Of a DNA stretch of 64,000 nucleotides, positions 12,811-26,329 are shown piece after piece. The notes under the pieces were generated by a model. It saw only the letters and a program-made list of their open reading frames with translations, did not search any database and was not told where the DNA came from. The position numbers and the translations under genes were made by a program. The stretch's first letter is position 1. Each line of letters begins with the position of its first letter. Origin of the DNA: Parus major (Eukaryota > Chordata > Aves > Passeriformes > Paridae); contig NC_031781.1 in NCBI RefSeq assembly GCF_001522545.3, positions 12,591,487-12,655,486 of the forward strand, given 5' to 3'.

Positions 12811-15800
12811 GGGTACATCTTCAAAATTATACACATTTTCAAAAACAACAGCACAGGACATTTTCATTAAGAACAAGAACAATTCAACATAATGTACACA
12901 AAATATATATATATTTAATTACTTATATACACTAATAAATAACTGTAAATTAGAATAATCTGGGTTTAGGTGAACACCACAGAATTTGGCATTTAGCTCC
13001 ATACTAATATCATTCATTACTGGTATTTAAAAGGAAATTCAAATCATTGCAGATAAGGCTTTTGCATAATAGACTGAAGAATGTTCTGACAGAGTAGAAC
13101 ACAAATACTCAGCAAGAAAATCATTTGACTGAGAAAGCTGAGCAAAGAGATGCAGAGGCTGTGCTAAGCATCAAGTTATCAAAGTCTGTTCCCATATTTG
13201 CATATCAAGAACATACACTGAGAATCAGCTGTTTAGGAGAGTTCTGGAGTCACTGGGATCAATTTCAGAGACTTTGCAGCAAAGGTTCAGCCTCATCACT
13301 GGACATGCACACATGGAAATCCCAAGTACACAAACAGATTTTAAATTACTTTCTGAACTTGGCACTGGTGCAGCCAGAGCTGAAATAAGGCTTCATGCAA
13401 GGATTTATAATTTTTTTTAATCAGGCAGATACATTGGAGAATATTCAAGCAAGACAAACACAACAAATCAATTAGAAAACATACTTTGCCAAAGGGCACA
13501 GAACTCCATCTATCTCTCTTATTGAAGGGAAGCTTGAGGAGTGTCTTGAGTGCAAAAGTAGCTACAAGCTACGCAGAGCTTAACAATTTAGAAACAAAAC
13601 TGTATAAAAGCTTCTCTTGATGGAAAATGACAACTATTAAAACAGATGAACTCAGAAATAAAGTGTGTGTTTTGTTTGAGGCATTTCACTTATTATTTGA
13701 ACAAATTACCCAGGTCAGGATCTTTCATCAAGAGTAATTTTTAACAAATAAAGATAGGATGATCTGAAATATCTAATTCAAACATTAATTTATTTGGGAA
13801 AGTCATATGGCTTTGTCCAGAGACAGTGGAAGCTGCTCTAAGGTGACTACACTAGCACCAGCCCCTTGGAACTAGGAATTAGTTCCTTTGAGGAATTTTA
13901 CTGCTACACATTGCAGGCTCACAAATATTGTGGTGCTTTTTGTGTCATGATAATGATCATTGAGTAGACAGTGTGGTAGGGGACTGAGTAAATGAGGTAG
14001 TTTGTAATTAAAATTAAATGTAAGTTTAATTTCTATTACACCTTTGACTCTGTTATGAATTCTGGTCCAGTACTTACATAATAACCCACATTAATCAACA
14101 TTATCTTTGTACCTTTTTAAAAACTTGGTATGCAGCCTCTTTTCTATGTGCCAAAAAAGTCTGCCATCACAGGCAGAAAAACAGTGATTTACATTTCCTT
14201 TCAAAATATAACTTAAAGAGCTTAGCATGACTGTTGGGAGGCTGTTTGTCACTAATCACACATATGTTTCTATTTGCAATCAGGTAGAAAACTAAAGTTT
14301 AAATTTACAGTAAACTAAGCACAATTTTAATTTGAAAATAAGTAAACAAACATTTGGCTTTTTCTCTCTGCAGTCTCTTATTCCAAAATTGTTTAGCTTG
14401 AACTGGGCAAAACTAAATCAAGAGAAAACAAACAAGGCAGATGGTTAAATGTCTGTATGGTCTGGAATTCCATCAACTTCCAGCTACCAGATCACCACAA
14501 GGTACAACAGCTCATAACCAGTACCAGAAAAAGTAAATAACCCTTGGAGAGTTCTATGGACCAGCACGTGGAAGTGTGGCCTTTTATGTCCAATGGTCTT
14601 TTTCAAGATGAGATTCCTGCTGAAATTCATATAACATAGTTCTAAATTTTCAGAGCAATTCAGCTGCCACTTCCACCACTATGTGTCTGTATATCTGATT
14701 TATTCAGAAATACACATATGCACAGGTTTTCTTTCTTTTTTAAAGAAGGGGGGCAGGGGGAGGGAGGCTGCTCCTACTCCAGACAGAGCTCAAAAGGGTG
14801 TTGAAATTTCTTATGAATTTTGATGCCATCTAAAATACAAGCACTACTCTAAATAGAAAACCTTCGAAAATTTTAGGGAAGGACAACTCAGAACAAACAG
14901 TGAAATGCAGCATTCTTTTGGATCCTTAATGCAGATCAAAGCTGTAAGATATGGGGGGGATGGGGAGGTGGAAGTGGGCAGGAAAACCAATAAAAGTGTA
15001 CTTTTGCTCCAGTTTCTGAAATGCAAATCTACATCCTACAGGGCTGGTGCAAGGCCTATCAAAAGTCTACTAAAGCTCTCCTGGAATCCCAAGGGAAAGT
15101 TCCTCTGGAACTGGAACTGACTGCAAAGTTCTGCAAGCACATTCTAACCACATCCTGCCTCTAGCTTGGATGAAAGGTGGATGCAATTCTTACAGACCTG
15201 TATAAGCCAATGCATTCCAAGGTAAGTCTAACAACTATAAAAGGAAAACCAAGTTTCACAAAAGAAAATTAACCTGCATACAAAGTCCAGCTAATTTTAC
15301 CTGAGAGGAGCTCTTCAACAAGAAAGACAGTTTTAAACAAAGGCTATTTCCTCCAAATAAACCAACCCTTTTTGAAAAACAGTAACATTAAATTTAGAAG
15401 TTACTTATATGGGAGTAATCTCTGATTCCAGACATGTAGCTATCTTTGGGATAAGGTACAGCAGTTACACCAGCAGTCCAGAACACTGACAGTGTCTTCA
15501 GCTAGCAGGGATGAGCAGCAACATAGAAGCTCCTGGGCTCCAACCCCTTGAGGGGTATCAGAAGTACCACTACTAAATCTCTGGCAAGAAACCATCACTT
15601 AGCAGACTGCAGAATTTTTTATTATCTACATGTCTCTATTTTCACCTACTCACTGCTTCCAGCCTTAGGTTTTTGAGGTAAAAGTGAACATTTCTCTAGT
15701 GCAGAGAGTCATCTCCATCAGAATGCCCTGTGGATCATTCTTCCTTTATGTTCCTTTCATTGGGATGTGGAGACAAGTCATTTCTCAGCACTACAGCAAA

Positions 15801-17144
15801 ACTAAGATCCTAAAATCAGGAATGCTAGGCAGCAGCTCCAGCATGAAGAAAGGAAAAGCATTTTCTATGTAATTTCAAAAGCTGAAGAGATTAATTCATA
15901 AACAGAGGCCCAGTGCCAAATACCACTTCAGTGAAAATAAGAGGGAGGCAGGTCTCTCAGAGCCAGGAAAAATCTTCGCCCACATTTAGCAGGTGAAACA
16001 GCAAAGAGTCCTAACACAAACACACACACACCCACAAAGCCCACACTCCTTCAGAATTTACAATTGTACTTTATTAGCCTCCCACTCTAATGATTCCAGA
16101 GTCAGGATAAGAAAGGACCTTATTACTGTGTTTGCCTGAAGAGAACCATTTTAATGGCTACAGTGTTGTACAAATACCTTTGCTCAGGGCCCCTCTTCAT
16201 TTGTTTAAAAACAGAAGACTTGTTAAAATGCAGAACACTTTTTACTACAGGAAAGAACATAAAAATAACTGTCTTAGCATGAGGCCCTGTAGTCTTTAGG
16301 GATTGAAAAACAAAGAAAAGAACAACTCAGAAACCTCAGAGCCAGTATTGTGGCCTCTTGGAAAGGGGTTTAAAAGATCAAGAGCAAATAGATTAGCAGC
16401 CCTTTAGGCAAGGCTGGAACCTGGTTCTTATCTAAGAAAAGGCAAGAACAAAAACCAGTAAGAAAAGCTAAAGAGTGTACTCTGTTTAATTTATATTTCT
16501 CCATTATTAACAATTAGAAAGGTACAATATTTTTTAAAGAAGAGGATAAAATTCTAATTATTGAATATTTCTAATTTAAATATATTGGACCTAAGCCTTG
16601 TATCCAGAACTGGAGTTTATGATTTTTCAGTAAAAATAGGGAAAATCATTGATCTTAATTTCATCCCAGTATGAGGGGAACACAAACCAACTACAGCAGC
16701 ACTGAAAAGAAATGTCTCTTTAATTTTTAATGCAGTTGTGTGGGTAGGGGGATTATGTGCACTGAGAGGCACACACTTCTGGATTTTCTTATATCTGATG
16801 TACTCACAGGTCATAGCAAATTCTCTGGAGACTGGCAACAGCTGATACTTAAAGACTTGGACCTGGGTTTTTTCATACAATTACCAGCCCAGTGATACTA
16901 AAACATAACCACTGTGCAAAGTATTTCTTTTAGTCTAAAAGGTAAAGGAGGTTTGTTTCCACTGTGTAGAGGAGATTGACACAAGATTGTTACTGGTTTA
17001 CCTTTCCCCCTGAAATTATGAAATAATGTGATAATGAATGCTGAGCAAGAAGGTACTAACACACACACGACACAAACAGAAAACCTTGGGGGAATTCAAG
17101 AAGCCCAGAGAAGGAGGAAATTCACCCTGACATAAATTGGTTAA
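12811..17144. other. AT-rich non-coding DNA, no gene seen
   Basis: No exon or RNA gene. A purine-rich G tract lies at about 14746-14768, and a short CA microsatellite at 16019-16034 is listed separately. The open frame at 13125-13388 (87 codons) matches nothing I recognise. The stretch ends at a run of N. Confidence 0.65.
16019..16034. repeat. Short (CA)n repeat
   Basis: A short run of alternating C and A with one interruption. It is low-complexity and probably variable. A similar short CA tract lies near 17059-17070. Confidence 0.8.
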
Positions 17145-17160
17145 NNNNNNNNNNNNNNNN
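17145..17160. other. Assembly gap (16 N)
   Basis: Sixteen undetermined bases. The gap length is unlikely to be the true length. Base composition changes abruptly across it: AT-rich DNA on the left, a CpG-rich patch and a G homopolymer on the right. Continuity from 17144 to 17252 should not be assumed. Confidence 0.98.
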
Positions 17161-17225
17161 TGTTGCAGTCCAGCAGGCCGCCGTTGTGTCCTGGTCCCCG
17201 CTTCGTTTTCTTTCGCTTGTTAGGC
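17161..17225. other. CpG-rich patch beside the gap, possible LTR edge
   Basis: Sixty-five bases with six CpG dinucleotides, in a window where CpG is rare. Because methylated CpG decays, this suggests either recently inserted DNA or misplaced sequence. The patch begins TGTTGCAG directly after the gap, so its minus strand would end in CA, as retroviral LTR ends do. No further LTR features are visible before the G run begins. I cannot assign a family. Confidence 0.45.
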
Positions 17226-17251
17226 GGGGGGGGGGGGGGGGGGGGGGGGGG
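17226..17251. repeat. Poly-G tract (26 G)
   Basis: Twenty-six consecutive G bases, by far the longest G run in the window, 65 bases after the gap. It may be a real homopolymer that halted assembly, or a sequencing or gap-filling artefact. If real, it could form a G-quadruplex. Confidence 0.9.
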
Positions 17252-17459
17252 CTATGCATGTGATTTATTCTTTAATACCTTCTGCTGCAGTATTTTTGGG
17301 GCACATCAAAGAACAATATAGGATGATGTTGACAATCTCTCTCACACATAAAAATTTCATTACAGAGTGTTCAAAGCATCTCTCTGTATGAGAAACAGGA
17401 ATTCATAGGAGCAGAATTTTTTTCTGTCCTGAGGAAACACCTTGTCCTCATGGTGACTC
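17252..17459. other. Non-coding DNA between the poly-G tract and the LTR
   Basis: AT-rich DNA without recognisable features. Its left edge rests on uncertain assembly. Confidence 0.6.
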
Positions 17460-17670
17460 TATTGGGTTTGTGTGGCCAGGTTTTGGTAGAGCAGGGGGCC
17501 ACAGGGGTGGCTTCTGTGAGAAGCTGACATAAGTTTCCCCCATATCCAGTGAAGCCAATTCCTGCAGCTCCAGGATGGATCCACCCCTGGCCAAAGCTGA
17601 GCCCATCAACCACAAAGGTGTGGCCTCTGGGAAAACAGATTTAAGGAGGAGAGGAGAAATGGGAAAGCCT
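17460..17670 (+). mobile_element. Avian ERV LTR, 5' (U3) part
   Basis: The first about 210 bases of an avian endogenous retrovirus LTR in forward orientation. The diagnostic order is TTGGGTTTGTGTGGCCAGG at the start, then GGTTTTGGTAG, then GGGGTGGCTTCTGTGAG and AAGCTG. Further on come a GCCAAT-like box (about 17552-17558), TGGCCAAAGCTGAGCC, and GCCTCTGGG followed by AGATTTAAGG (17637-17646), which sits where the family's promoter TATA-like element lies. The R and U5 parts are not recognisable after about 17670, so the copy is 3'-truncated or decayed there. The LTR at 27228-27791 is from the same group in opposite orientation. No viral gene is present. The 5-bp target duplication of the sister copy suggests class III (ERVL-type); the exact family name is not assigned. 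Confidence 0.8.
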
Positions 17671-20600
17671 GAAACGGAATACTCTTGCCAGAATGTGTTC
17701 TGAAGGCTGCAGATGTAAAATATGATGAAAATCTGATAAATGGGACAAGAAAGAAGAAAAAATTAAAAGGTCAGCACATCACTGTGTCAGACCTGCAACT
17801 ATTCTACATTCTAGTAAGTCTTTAAATGGTTCTTGTAAACGCTTTTCTACTTCCTTCTGCAAAGTTTTCAGCACTAACTTTTACAGAGATGCCTTCACTC
17901 AATGTCTTCTCTTACAGAATCAGCAAAACAAGTTTTCTTTTTCATCTGTGAGAAGTGCAGAGTTCCTTTCCCTCCTGCAGTTATAGCAGCTGGATAGCTT
18001 GTGTTGGCTGAGGTGCACCCTCATAATTTCCATCTCAATTCAGTGTAAAACTCTTGCTTGTTTCCAGAGCTGAAGTGCTGCACTCTGTCCTGTCTTAATT
18101 ATGTGGCTGCCAAGGTCTGCCTCAGGAGTGACTGCACCTCAGAAACCCAGCAGAACTACTGATGCACTTCACACACAGCAGAGACTGGAGTCTTCAGAAA
18201 CCATGGCACTGCATTTCTGGGCCTCATGCAAAAGTGAGAACTCTCTGTTATTTTTAATACACATGGATGAAATTGCAAAATGAGAATATGTAATAAAACG
18301 AAGAGACAAAACTCTCTTCTCAGTTCTTCTACAAGAAAAATGAATTAGAGCTCTATTTGATTTACAGAAGTAAATTTACTTAGAATTTGACCCAAAATTC
18401 ATATGGAAGATAACCAGCACATGAGAGCTAGCCAGGAACAGCTGCCAACAGTGCATCAAGACTTTTAAACGGAGGCCACTACCTACTGCTGCTTTCTTTT
18501 CCAACCTAGAAAAAGAAACTGCTTACCAGGTGCTGAAATCTTCAGCAGAAAAGAATCTATCATCCTCTTCTCATTACTGCACTGCACATGAAAAGTACCT
18601 TCCTTTGACTTCAGCATAGTCAGATGACTACAGACTAGAAAGGGGAGAAACGGTCTCTATGTTTTATTAAACACTTTAAAAATTGATACAAAGAGTGCTC
18701 CAGTAACAAGAGCTGACAGCTTTGATTAACATAGCTACACTTCCTTCCTATTCCTGCATCACAGCCATTGTAATTTTAAAAATAAATAAAACCTTCTTCA
18801 CAAAGTTCAGGAAACTTCTGAAAAACAGCTATTTGTAAATTCAAAGCAAACAGGAAATAAACCCAAAACCTTTCTCCCCACAAGCCATGCTACATGAAGT
18901 GGAAGTGCCTATACCTAGGAAGAAGCCCCTGACAGTACTGTGCAATTAAATATCATTAATTTTAAGTTCTCAAACAAGTATCCAGAGTCACTACATGACA
19001 TCCAGACAGAAAAATCAACTTGATCTCTGCCTTAGACCTGCAACAGATAGACTGGGAAATACACAGAGAGAAGTGGAAGAGAACACAAAACCTCAGCACC
19101 ACAGCTTGTTTTCCTTCAAAGGCTACAGAGCATCCCAAATACTCCCATGTGACACCAAACAAGGTTTCTCATGTGGTAACAGAATCACCTTGCCCTAGCA
19201 CCATTCAGGCCTATTTAAGTCACATTTTCTGTTGTTATTTTTCTTTTTTTATTAAAGAAGGCAAGAGCAAACAGCTTTATAATCATATTACCTAGTCTCA
19301 GTCAACTGTTTGCCAATGTAACAATATAGTATAGTGGTGTATATTAAAGTTCAAAAGTTGGACTCCAAAGCAAAACCTATTGAGGAGAATTATTTATAAC
19401 CTTTAAATCAAGCTGCAGGAAAAGAAGTGATAAGGGATTCTGGTTGACTGTTAGGGCAGCGGGGCATAAAAGGAGACAGAATCATTTAAATCCTTCAAAT
19501 TTATATTTTAACTTTTAAAATGTCTGTGTTTGACACAAATAAAATAACCACCCTCATGTATATACAAATACTGGCTGTGACAGCACTACTTGTGTAGTAC
19601 AGTACTTCAAGTGCCAGGGCATGTACATGCCCCCATGCTCCCAGCACTGGAAATGTTCTGCTTTTGAGGACAGAAATTTCCTCTTTTACTTAGCAACAAC
19701 TATTAGCAGTCAAATTCATTTTAGTAGGATTACTTCCAGGCTCCCCATCATTACTGATTGTGTGTGCACTGTCTTCTACTGTCTACAGCATCCTGGCAGT
19801 ACTGGAGCACAACCAAGATTTGATTTTCCTGGGCTCTTCTGGATGCAATTTGGGAGAGAATTATTACATAATAATAAAAAATACCACAGAAATTACAACT
19901 AAAGCTAATGCAAAAACTGAAAAGGCTAAAGGAAGACCCTACAAACTGCAGGGTTTTTTAGATTTTATGCTCAAACTGACTTGTAGTTATGGAATTCTTT
20001 TAATTTATGCTTCTGCCTTTGATGTAGCTGTTAACTGAATGTGTCACTGACCTTGGCTGGATGACAGAGGTAATTGTTTCCCAAGGATGAATTGCTCTTA
20101 AACAGTTCTTTATTATCAGGCAGGCCTATGATTTCTTCTAAAGACTGGCCATACCTCCATTCTTCTGCTTTGTTTATTTTGATAAAGCAAGTGTATCTTA
20201 TTACAAAGGAACATGCTAAAAATCTATTTTATTTCCAGCTTGTTGCATTCCAGAGTACAGATTATCTTCATGTGTTTTCTTGAAAGAGACCTGTATGAAC
20301 ATTAATGAGAATTATTGGATACTGAACACTTCAGAAAAGTGCATTCAACTCACAGGAAGAGTAGGAGGTTTAGTCATAGCTTTTCTTTTATAATTTTTTT
20401 TTTAAGTCTGCTATTAAGCAATCAAACCCATCTTATTCTATGCCTAGAAAAGTGTGGTAGACCTTATCAACCCTATGATCTTTCATCATGAGGCAAAACT
20501 TATTTTTGATACCAATTAGCCTCTGCATGCCTCAAAATGGGAAGAAACTCCCTGTGGAAATTGTGTCCTTTGCTCACAAAGGACAAGAGGACTTCCCAGT

Positions 20601-22466
20601 ATTACCACTGCACATCTGTCACTTTATGATCCTCCTGGCACTTTGAACTCCTGATCTTTGATTAAAAAAACACAGACCAAATAAACCTACTTTTTCTCAT
20701 CTCTCCTTCTTAGAATCTGCTTTTACTCATCTCTATGATTTTACTCTTTCTTGCCTTTTCTTTAGCAACAACAAGGAAGGAGTACCTTACATTAGTTTTC
20801 TAAATTTTAGCATGCAGGTTGCTCAATATTATATGCAAATACTTCATAATATATTTATATACTCCCCCTAAAGTTCACCAGTCTCAAAGCGGCTGAGACA
20901 AAAGGTTTTTAGGGAACAATAACTGATGCCAAGTATTTCCAGTCCTTAGTATTCAAACTAGAACACTGTAAGGGAGAAAGGTTTTTTTCTGATGATCATT
21001 TTACTTAATGATCTTTACCCAAAGAGCTCTCCATGGACTCATCTCCTATTTCAAAGTAGAGCTCCATGCATTCATTCCCAGCCTCTTAATCCTGGATCCA
21101 CACATGTTCAGCACTCCAGCCAGGAGACTGCCCCTCTACATCTTTGCTCTAGCAACCAGACCAGGCTCCTGCAATTCTGCACAAACTTCCAATTCTTCCA
21201 GTTTTCTCCTCTTGCTTTGTGTTTTCATGTATCAGTAATTAGAAATATCACGGCAAAGCTGAATTCTTTAGTCATTGTCAACCGCTTAAAGTCTGTACCT
21301 GCCCAGACATTCAAATCAAACTTCCTGTGCTGAAAAAGTTTTTCAAACTGAAAGATTCTTATTTTATAACCTTGTAGGATCATGGTCAATCAATGACTAT
21401 CATAGAATACTACCTGAATATATGTACTTTATGAGACAGCACCTGAGACACAAATTCCTTGATGCTGCCTAGCACAAGCAGTAATAATCAAAAACACAAA
21501 GAGATAATTTCTTTTAAAATTGCCATTACTTACACAGTAAACACAGCTCACACTTGTATATAAACATTTGCAAGTGAAACTGCTTACACTGGACAGTAAT
21601 TTTAGCAAGCTCTCCAATATAATTTGCTTGTGTTTTAATGAAATTTAACTGCTGAGAATAGGAGCCCCAGGTTGCCACAAAGCACAAGCCCTCACTCTTT
21701 TGACTGCGGGCTGAAGTTCAAGATGAGATGCTCAGAGCTGAGCCATTGTTTCCACTGAGGGGGTTAAGTCAAGTTCCCAGGAGAGGGACTGAAGTAACTC
21801 CTTAGCAATGATTCATTCTTACACTTGACATTCTTTAAAGGATTCAGAATTTACATACATGACAAAGAATTTCTGTTTTAAACTCCTGACCCAGGAGGCT
21901 CTCTACTTGGATTATTGTTTGAGAAGATAATAAATCAAAATACCACCACCTTGTCTCAAGTAACAGGTGAAAGGAAGACAAAGGACAAACACTGTTGGTT
22001 CAAAATTCACCACCACTAAGTGCCAAATAAATGCATAGCAGGAATTACTTTTTATATTTTAAAAATATTCTAATAAAAATTAATTTTTCCAACCAAATAA
22101 TATAATTTAAGTTGAGGATCCTTTTAGCAGTGTTTTGCAACTTGGGCTACATATGTTGCCAATTAAAGTGCATTTCTTTAACTTCCCTCATTTTTCTGAG
22201 GTAATGATTGAAGAACACCGTCATTACTTAAAGTACATTGTGAATTAAATTTCATAAACTTTCTATTGAACAGAGAAAAGAGACACTCAGATTTCAGAAA
22301 ATGCTTTTGCTTCTAAGTTCAGAGTTTTGATTCTGCTCAGCCTCCAACTGAACTGGATCCCCTACAGCATCATCCAATTCCTTGTTTTCAGAAATACAGA
22401 AGTGCTGCCAGTGTTAGCAGGCTTTAGCAACACAAAAGACTTGGCCACTGCACTCACAGTACAGTA

Positions 22467-22495
22467 CATTAATGCAAAAGCTGCATTAATGCAAA
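22467..22495. promoter_or_regulatory. 12-bp direct repeat with a palindromic core
   Basis: CATTAATGCAAA occurs at 22467-22478 and again at 22484-22495, a spacing of 17 bases from start to start. The second copy lies within the perfect palindrome GCATTAATGC (22483-22492). ATTA and ATGCAAA are core patterns of homeodomain and POU factor sites. A paired site of this kind could bind a dimer, but the regulatory role is inference; a local duplication would look the same. Confidence 0.3.
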
Positions 22496-25400
22496 GATAA
22501 ATTATGGACTCAGCACAAGGAGTGAGGGCACAAACATCAACAACATTAGCAAATAGGAATACTAGAATAAAAGCATTATATTTCACAAATTCTTCATATT
22601 TTTAAGATTTATAAAAGAAAATGCAATAGAATACTCTATGACTTCTTCAGAGATGTTTATGGATGCTAGATTTTAACCTGTAGGGTAAAATACTTTGGAA
22701 AATAAAGAGAGCAAGTTAAAGGATTTTAAAGAATTCCAGAACATTTACTTTCAGTCCTTACTATTATCCACATTATAATGTCAAATCCATTATCTGGAAA
22801 TGAAGTTTAATCTCACATATCCACTGAGCAACCCAAGAAGAAATATCAGACTATCTCAATATTGGAATTCTTCAGTTAATAAATGTTTAATATTGATAAT
22901 TTCTGCTATGTCCATTTCACACTTCTAATTGAAAGACTCATTTTTTCAAGACGGCCTTATGCAGGACAGCTTTGATGAAATTCAAAAAGCTCTTACTTTC
23001 CAAGTGGTCCTCTCTATTTCCAGGACAAATCCTCAAAAATAAATTAGCAAAATTTCCTTTGATGTCTGCTGAAGGAAAAGCAAGTTTTGTATGAGTAATT
23101 AGCACAGGACCAACAACAGAGGCCCTGAAAGGGGTAGGTCCTCTGAAAAAGCCCTTTCTAAGCCCTCCAGAGGGCACAACTGCCAGACTAGATGTCTTTC
23201 AACATTAAGCTTCATATTCCCTGGGAAATCAAGTGCAAAACAACCTTACAATGTTAATGAAATGCTGAGATAGAATAGCAAGTAGTCACATGGAGCTAAT
23301 ATTAATCTTTCTCCTAGGTAAACTGTGGTTCCACTGCTCTGATACAGCACTTCCCAATTCCTTTTTCTTAAATACAAACACTGATGTCTTTTTTGCAAAG
23401 TTAAAAATCAATATTGTACAAGGACCCTGGGCCTAAGCAGTTAACACTTCAGCTAAAAATGAACCAACCTCCTGACACACAGTGACACAGACCCTCTTCA
23501 CACAGGGGGGCTGTGTAGATATTTTATAATTCATTCAACAAAGTGAATAAAATAAGAGAAAAATCTAACTTGCTTTGGGAAAGATCTGGTTTTACCAAAT
23601 TTTACCAAACCTCAGGACGTGGAAGAAATAGTTTACACTGAGAATGCTACCAGGCAGCAGGGGATTGACCTGTCACATGAGAACAGCCACTGTGAAGAGC
23701 CTACAGACCAGAGATAGGCATGGATATGAATTCCAGGGAGTTCCCAGGGACTCACCAGGAATGCCCAAGACCTGCCCTGACTGCAGGCAGGGGTGCAACA
23801 CAAACCAGCTCAACTTTTGTCCAACCTTGCCAGGGCAGCAGCAATGTCCCACTGAACATGAAGAACAGTGAACACAGCAGGAAACAAGACTGATAAACCA
23901 GGAAGAAGGGTAAATCTCCAGTTTTATTTTAAATTCCTCAACTAGCTACAGACCATTTGCCCTGGTTAATGCATGTACTCTGTGAGTCTGCAGCCACAGC
24001 AGATAAAAAGAAATTGCAGCTCTGTTTCCAGAGAAGCAGACATGAAGCACAACAAGTCTAACTGTGGCACTGGATTGAATAAACCTGCTGTTGACCAATC
24101 AGTACCCTTTCCATGATTCCCCTTAATGTCTGACTTTTCAAATCTTAGCAAAAGATTTGCAGGTTCGTGTGGCTTAGCAGAAAGTGTACATGTTTCAACA
24201 GCAACAATATTCATTCTGCTTATTAGAGTAGAATAAGCAGGATAGAAAACCAAAAAATTTCAGTTAAGTGAACAAAATCTTGAATCAAGTGAAGTAAACT
24301 TCAGCACAATTACATGGTAGAGTCTGTAAGAATCAAGAGAGAAGAGGGGGCAGAGGTTTCAGCATCATATTCACCTTCTCTTCAAACATATACTTTTCAT
24401 GTGAAGAAACTGAACTCCCCAAGCTCCTGCAACTCTTTGAGATGAAAAACAAGGAGTGATCAAGGAGCAAGTTATACAGACAAAGAATTAAAGTATCTGA
24501 TGTCATGCCTTGCTAACTCCATTGAGAGAGGGCCAGTGTCAGAAGCAAACTGATGAGTGATGCTGAGGAAAGAACATTAAGACCATGGGCTCATACCAGT
24601 GCTGCTGCATATTCCTCTTGATGGAGGATGTGAGACATCATGGGCATGGGCAGAACACATATTATTACTCTAAGCAAAACATTCATAGAACATCTAGCTA
24701 ATAGCCTGCAGCAGTTTAAAGTATAACATTTCAGATAACCATCTGATTGTTTTTTAAATCCCCAACCAAAAACATCACTTGGTAGAAAACAAAAGAAAGG
24801 AGCAGCCTTAGTCCAGAAAAGAAGTGATGGTATTTTCAAATAGTTGAAGGAAACAGTACCCAAGGCAAGTTGAGCTTCTCCTTTGAGTTGAAGCTGATGC
24901 ACAGTGAATTGTTCTCTTCTTAGTTCCACTAACAGGTTATGTTGTTTTTTCTATACCCTTTTTTCTGCCTATCAAAAGAGACCTGCAGAAATAAATACCT
25001 CAACCAACTGTGGTTAATAGTAAAATTCCTGTATCCCTAAAAGCTGCCACAGCACAGAAACAAACTCTATTGAAGGCCAGGAGGGGTGGAGACTGAAAGT
25101 TTAATGGGGTGCCACTGTTCAGTCCAGAGACAACAGGAGAGGGAGAAATGCAGGTAGCCCAGATCTGTACTATTTACCTCCAGGCAGCTTGTACTGAGGT
25201 ATCAATGAAGAGACAGATGTGCAAGCAGCTGGATAATTTAGGTGCTCAGCTCCTTTGAGCAAACAGCTATTTAGGTTAGAAGCTTATTGTCAACACAATG
25301 TAGTTTTAAAATAGAAAGATACTGAACCACTTAGAGCTAAAAGATGAAAAGGAAACTTGCTTGTTGCTCTTTCAGCCTTGCTGGAGTTTACTAAAGATGA

Positions 25401-26329
25401 TGATCAACACAGAATGCCAGCAAGTTTAATAAAAACAGGACAACAATAGGAATTTTGAGATTACAGTGAAAGGAATGTCTGCTCAAAGGCAGACAAAACC
25501 ACATTCAAACACTTATTTTTAAATGACAGTCAACACAACTGAACTTCAGCCTTAAAACCTTAATAATTTTTCCCCACACTTACCAATAAGTATTACCTTG
25601 TCCACAAAGGAGATGTAATCAGTGCTACTTTCCCCTAACAAGATAACATCTGGCAATAACAATTATATTGATTATCTGATTCCAGCAACGTTTGCAGAAC
25701 AACGCCTTGGCCATGAATGCATAATTCCCACCTCTCTATCATGGTTTATTATGTAATAAGATATTGATTGAACTGGGGGAGGGAGCTTTCTGGGGCCAGA
25801 TTCAGGTGGATTTAACTACCTTCTAGCTTCTTTTCCAAAAAAACACACAGTGACTGACTGGGTAATTACACTTCATGCTATGTTTGCCGACAGACTGGGT
25901 TTTCAGGGCCCACTTACATTTTACTCCTCCTGCAAAAGCAGCCATAAAACACATCCCACATGAGTAAACTGCTGAACTGCTGCAGTCAGAAACACTGTGA
26001 CTTTCTGACAGCAAAATTCTTTGCAAAAAAGACAAAGGAGGAACGAACTTTGATAAATCACATTTTCAGACCTAATCTGTTTCATAGCTAGAAAGCAGAT
26101 GAAACTGTGTGTGTAGTGTGTGAGAAAAAGCAGCCTCCCATCGTGTCTCTTGCACCTTCTTCTATCTGCCCATTACCCAAACCACTCAAAGCCCCAGAAT
26201 ACCTTCACTATCAGCTTAGTGCAGGAGTCTAAAGGGAGATGTCTGGGCCAAAATTTAGACAGCTTGGCACAAACCTCCTGGCACATCTGACTATGAGAAA
26301 TTCTCCACAAAATAATTATAACCAATGTC

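Noticed and set aside
21390..21412. CATAGAATAC sequence resembling a CR1 tail
   Set aside because: Too short, and the adjoining DNA does not continue into CR1.
24375..24445. Possible MIR fragment (GAAGAAACTGA-like block)
   Set aside because: Only one short block matches and the neighbouring blocks are missing.
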